A stretch of 33,931 bases of DNA from Erysipelotrichaceae bacterium (GTDB lineage: Bacteria > Bacillota_I > Bacilli_A > Erysipelotrichales > Erysipelotrichaceae). How positions within the stretch are numbered: the stretch's first letter is position 1; each line of letters starts with the position of its first letter. Position numbers and translations under genes: made by a program. Location: NCBI GenBank assembly GCA_022767445.1, contig JALENJ010000035.1, positions 1 through 33,931 of the forward strand. Direction: 5' to 3'. Below the pieces are notes generated by a model. The model ran no database searches. It worked only from the letters and a program-made list of their open reading frames with translations, and had not been told where the DNA came from. Positions 33,697 through 33,931 of the stretch are shown piece after piece.

Positions 33697-33931
33697 TTAA
33701 TAAATGAGCATACTCTTAATTCTATCTTGAGGGATTTGATAACGGACACCCTCAATCACATTGATTACATTCACAAGCTCAGTACCCGCCAAAATGACAT
33801 ATGCTTGTAAGGCTAAGTTTGGTTCGTTATACATTCTCATAAAATGTAAATTCATGTTGAATATAATCTGATGTGTAAAATGCTCAATATAGATAAACTT
33901 CTCATTCTTGATAAATTGCTTATAGCGAGAA
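33697..33931 (-). CDS. ntpC: V/A-type ATPase subunit C, C-terminal part (cut by window edge)
   Basis: The minus strand encodes 77 residues ending MYNEPNLALQAYVILAGTEL...VRYQIPQDRIKSMLIY, which fits the end of the AC39-type subunit C that links the rotor head to the ring. The stop lies 14 bases before the subunit I start. The rest of the gene is outside the window. Confidence 0.85.
   Translation of the reverse strand, partial: SRYKQFIKNEKFIYIEHFTHQIIFNMNLHFMRMYNEPNLALQAYVILAGTELVNVINVIEGVRYQIPQDRIKSMLIY

Overview
The window looks like a low-GC Firmicutes chromosome, most probably an Erysipelotrichia-type gut or oral anaerobe. The grounds are a V/A-type ATPase operon of the Firmicutes kind, the AT-rich codon choice, strong AGGAGG-type ribosome binding sites, a CarD-family regulator and a Mn2+ riboswitch. 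The genus is inferred only from the overall look of the proteins.

Layout. (1) Positions 1-96 hold the start of an IS3-type transposase on the minus strand, with its ribosome binding site folded into a hairpin. (2) About 240-9140 is a mobilizable transposon: a small conserved element protein, a four-gene nucleobase cargo operon (NCS2 permease, uracil-phosphoribosyltransferase-like enzyme, HD nucleotidase, YgjV-like membrane protein), a DUF3847-like protein, a hairpin-rich oriT with a MOBQ-type nic-like core, a MobA/MobL relaxase, three small genes and a large serine recombinase. The permease carries a -1 frameshift and the recombinase an in-frame TAA, so this copy may be decaying. (3) At 9175-9434 lies a structured non-coding element (candidate small RNA) beside a tRNA-Arg(CCG) gene. 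(4) From 9479 to 25948 is ordinary chromosome: a HAD phosphatase, a patatin-like lipase, an rRNA methyltransferase/pseudouridine synthase pair, a BMP-type nucleoside ABC transporter under a probable CcpA site, CarD plus cytoplasmic alpha-amylase, a yybP-ykoY Mn2+ riboswitch with mntP, a WYL regulator/sirtuin pair, and a run of membrane proteins that includes a probable Mn2+ CDF exporter. (5) 26070-26492 is an ISL3 transposase remnant. (6) 26655-33931 is a V/A-ATPase operon on the minus strand in the order C(partial)-I-K-F-E-A-B-D.

How the genes work together. Three groups stand out. Nucleobase and nucleoside acquisition appears twice: uracil-type salvage on the transposon and a BMP nucleoside ABC importer on the chromosome. 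Manganese export appears twice within 4 kb (MntP and a CDF protein with the N/D-D/D metal-site pattern). Glucan use is represented by an amylase without a signal peptide, translated just after a CarD-like regulator.

The most interesting unexplained signals are: the pyrimidine-type cargo operon on a mobilizable element; the approximately 95-nt closed-stem RNA candidate at 9200-9296; an 18-bp perfect hairpin exactly between the Shine-Dalgarno sequence and the start codon of the WYL regulator; and a GCTAGA/TCTAGC hairpin found only before the two leading genes of the nucleoside transporter locus. All functional calls come from reading the sequence and remembered families; no database search was run.
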